From: Thermogutta sp.
Lineage (GTDB): Bacteria; Planctomycetota; Planctomycetia; Pirellulales; Thermoguttaceae
NCBI RefSeq assembly: GCF_014359955.1
Contig: NZ_JACIYL010000225.1
Coordinates: 1 to 5,764 of the forward strand
Reading direction: 5' to 3'
Length of the DNA: 5,764 nucleotides
Of this stretch, positions 5,750-5,764 are shown one piece after another. The translations under genes were made by a program, and so were the position numbers. Numbering within the stretch: position 1 is the first letter of the stretch; each line of letters opens with the position of its first letter. A model generated the notes under the pieces. The model did no database searches and had not been told where the DNA came from. It saw nothing but the letters and a program-made list of their open reading frames with translations.

Positions 5750-5764
5750 GGGTGGTAGAACCCG

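Overview
This 5,764-base window reads as bacterial chromosome, most likely from a planctomycete (possibly Pirellulales). That placement is inference: the RND/MMPL protein, the extended Old Yellow Enzyme-like protein, the small lysine-rich coiled-coil protein and the 'WQNLR' integrase all resemble planctomycete families I know, but no search was possible. Base composition is moderately GC-rich, higher in the core genes than in the integrase region.

The window has two parts. The left part (about 1-4129) looks like ordinary chromosome. On the minus strand, in order of transcription, come a CCA-adding tRNA nucleotidyltransferase (3853-2573), a 66-residue coiled-coil protein with a strong Shine-Dalgarno (2531-2331), a 133-base gap holding a hairpin, a flavin (OYE-family) oxidoreductase (2197-653), and an RND/MMPL-type membrane protein that starts inside the oxidoreductase stop codon (ATGA overlap) and runs off the left edge (656-1). 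Divergent from these, on the plus strand, is a complete tRNA-Leu(CAG) with no encoded CCA tail (4046-4129). It must be matured by a CCA-adding enzyme such as the one encoded 192 bases away.

The right part (about 4130-5764) looks like one end of an integrative element lodged at the 3' end of that tRNA-Leu gene. A tyrosine recombinase (5462-4221) points its 3' end at the tRNA. It is translationally coupled (TGATG) to a 75-residue helix-turn-helix protein (5689-5462), whose upstream region carries an imperfect palindrome overlapping a possible promoter. Between tRNA and integrase, and running into the integrase 3' end, are short repeats that could be recombinase arm sites. These include three TTGTA units at exactly 10-base spacing. 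The cargo and the other att end would lie beyond the right edge.

No rRNA, CRISPR array, insertion sequence or riboswitch was recognised. No stretch longer than 300 bases lacks a gene.
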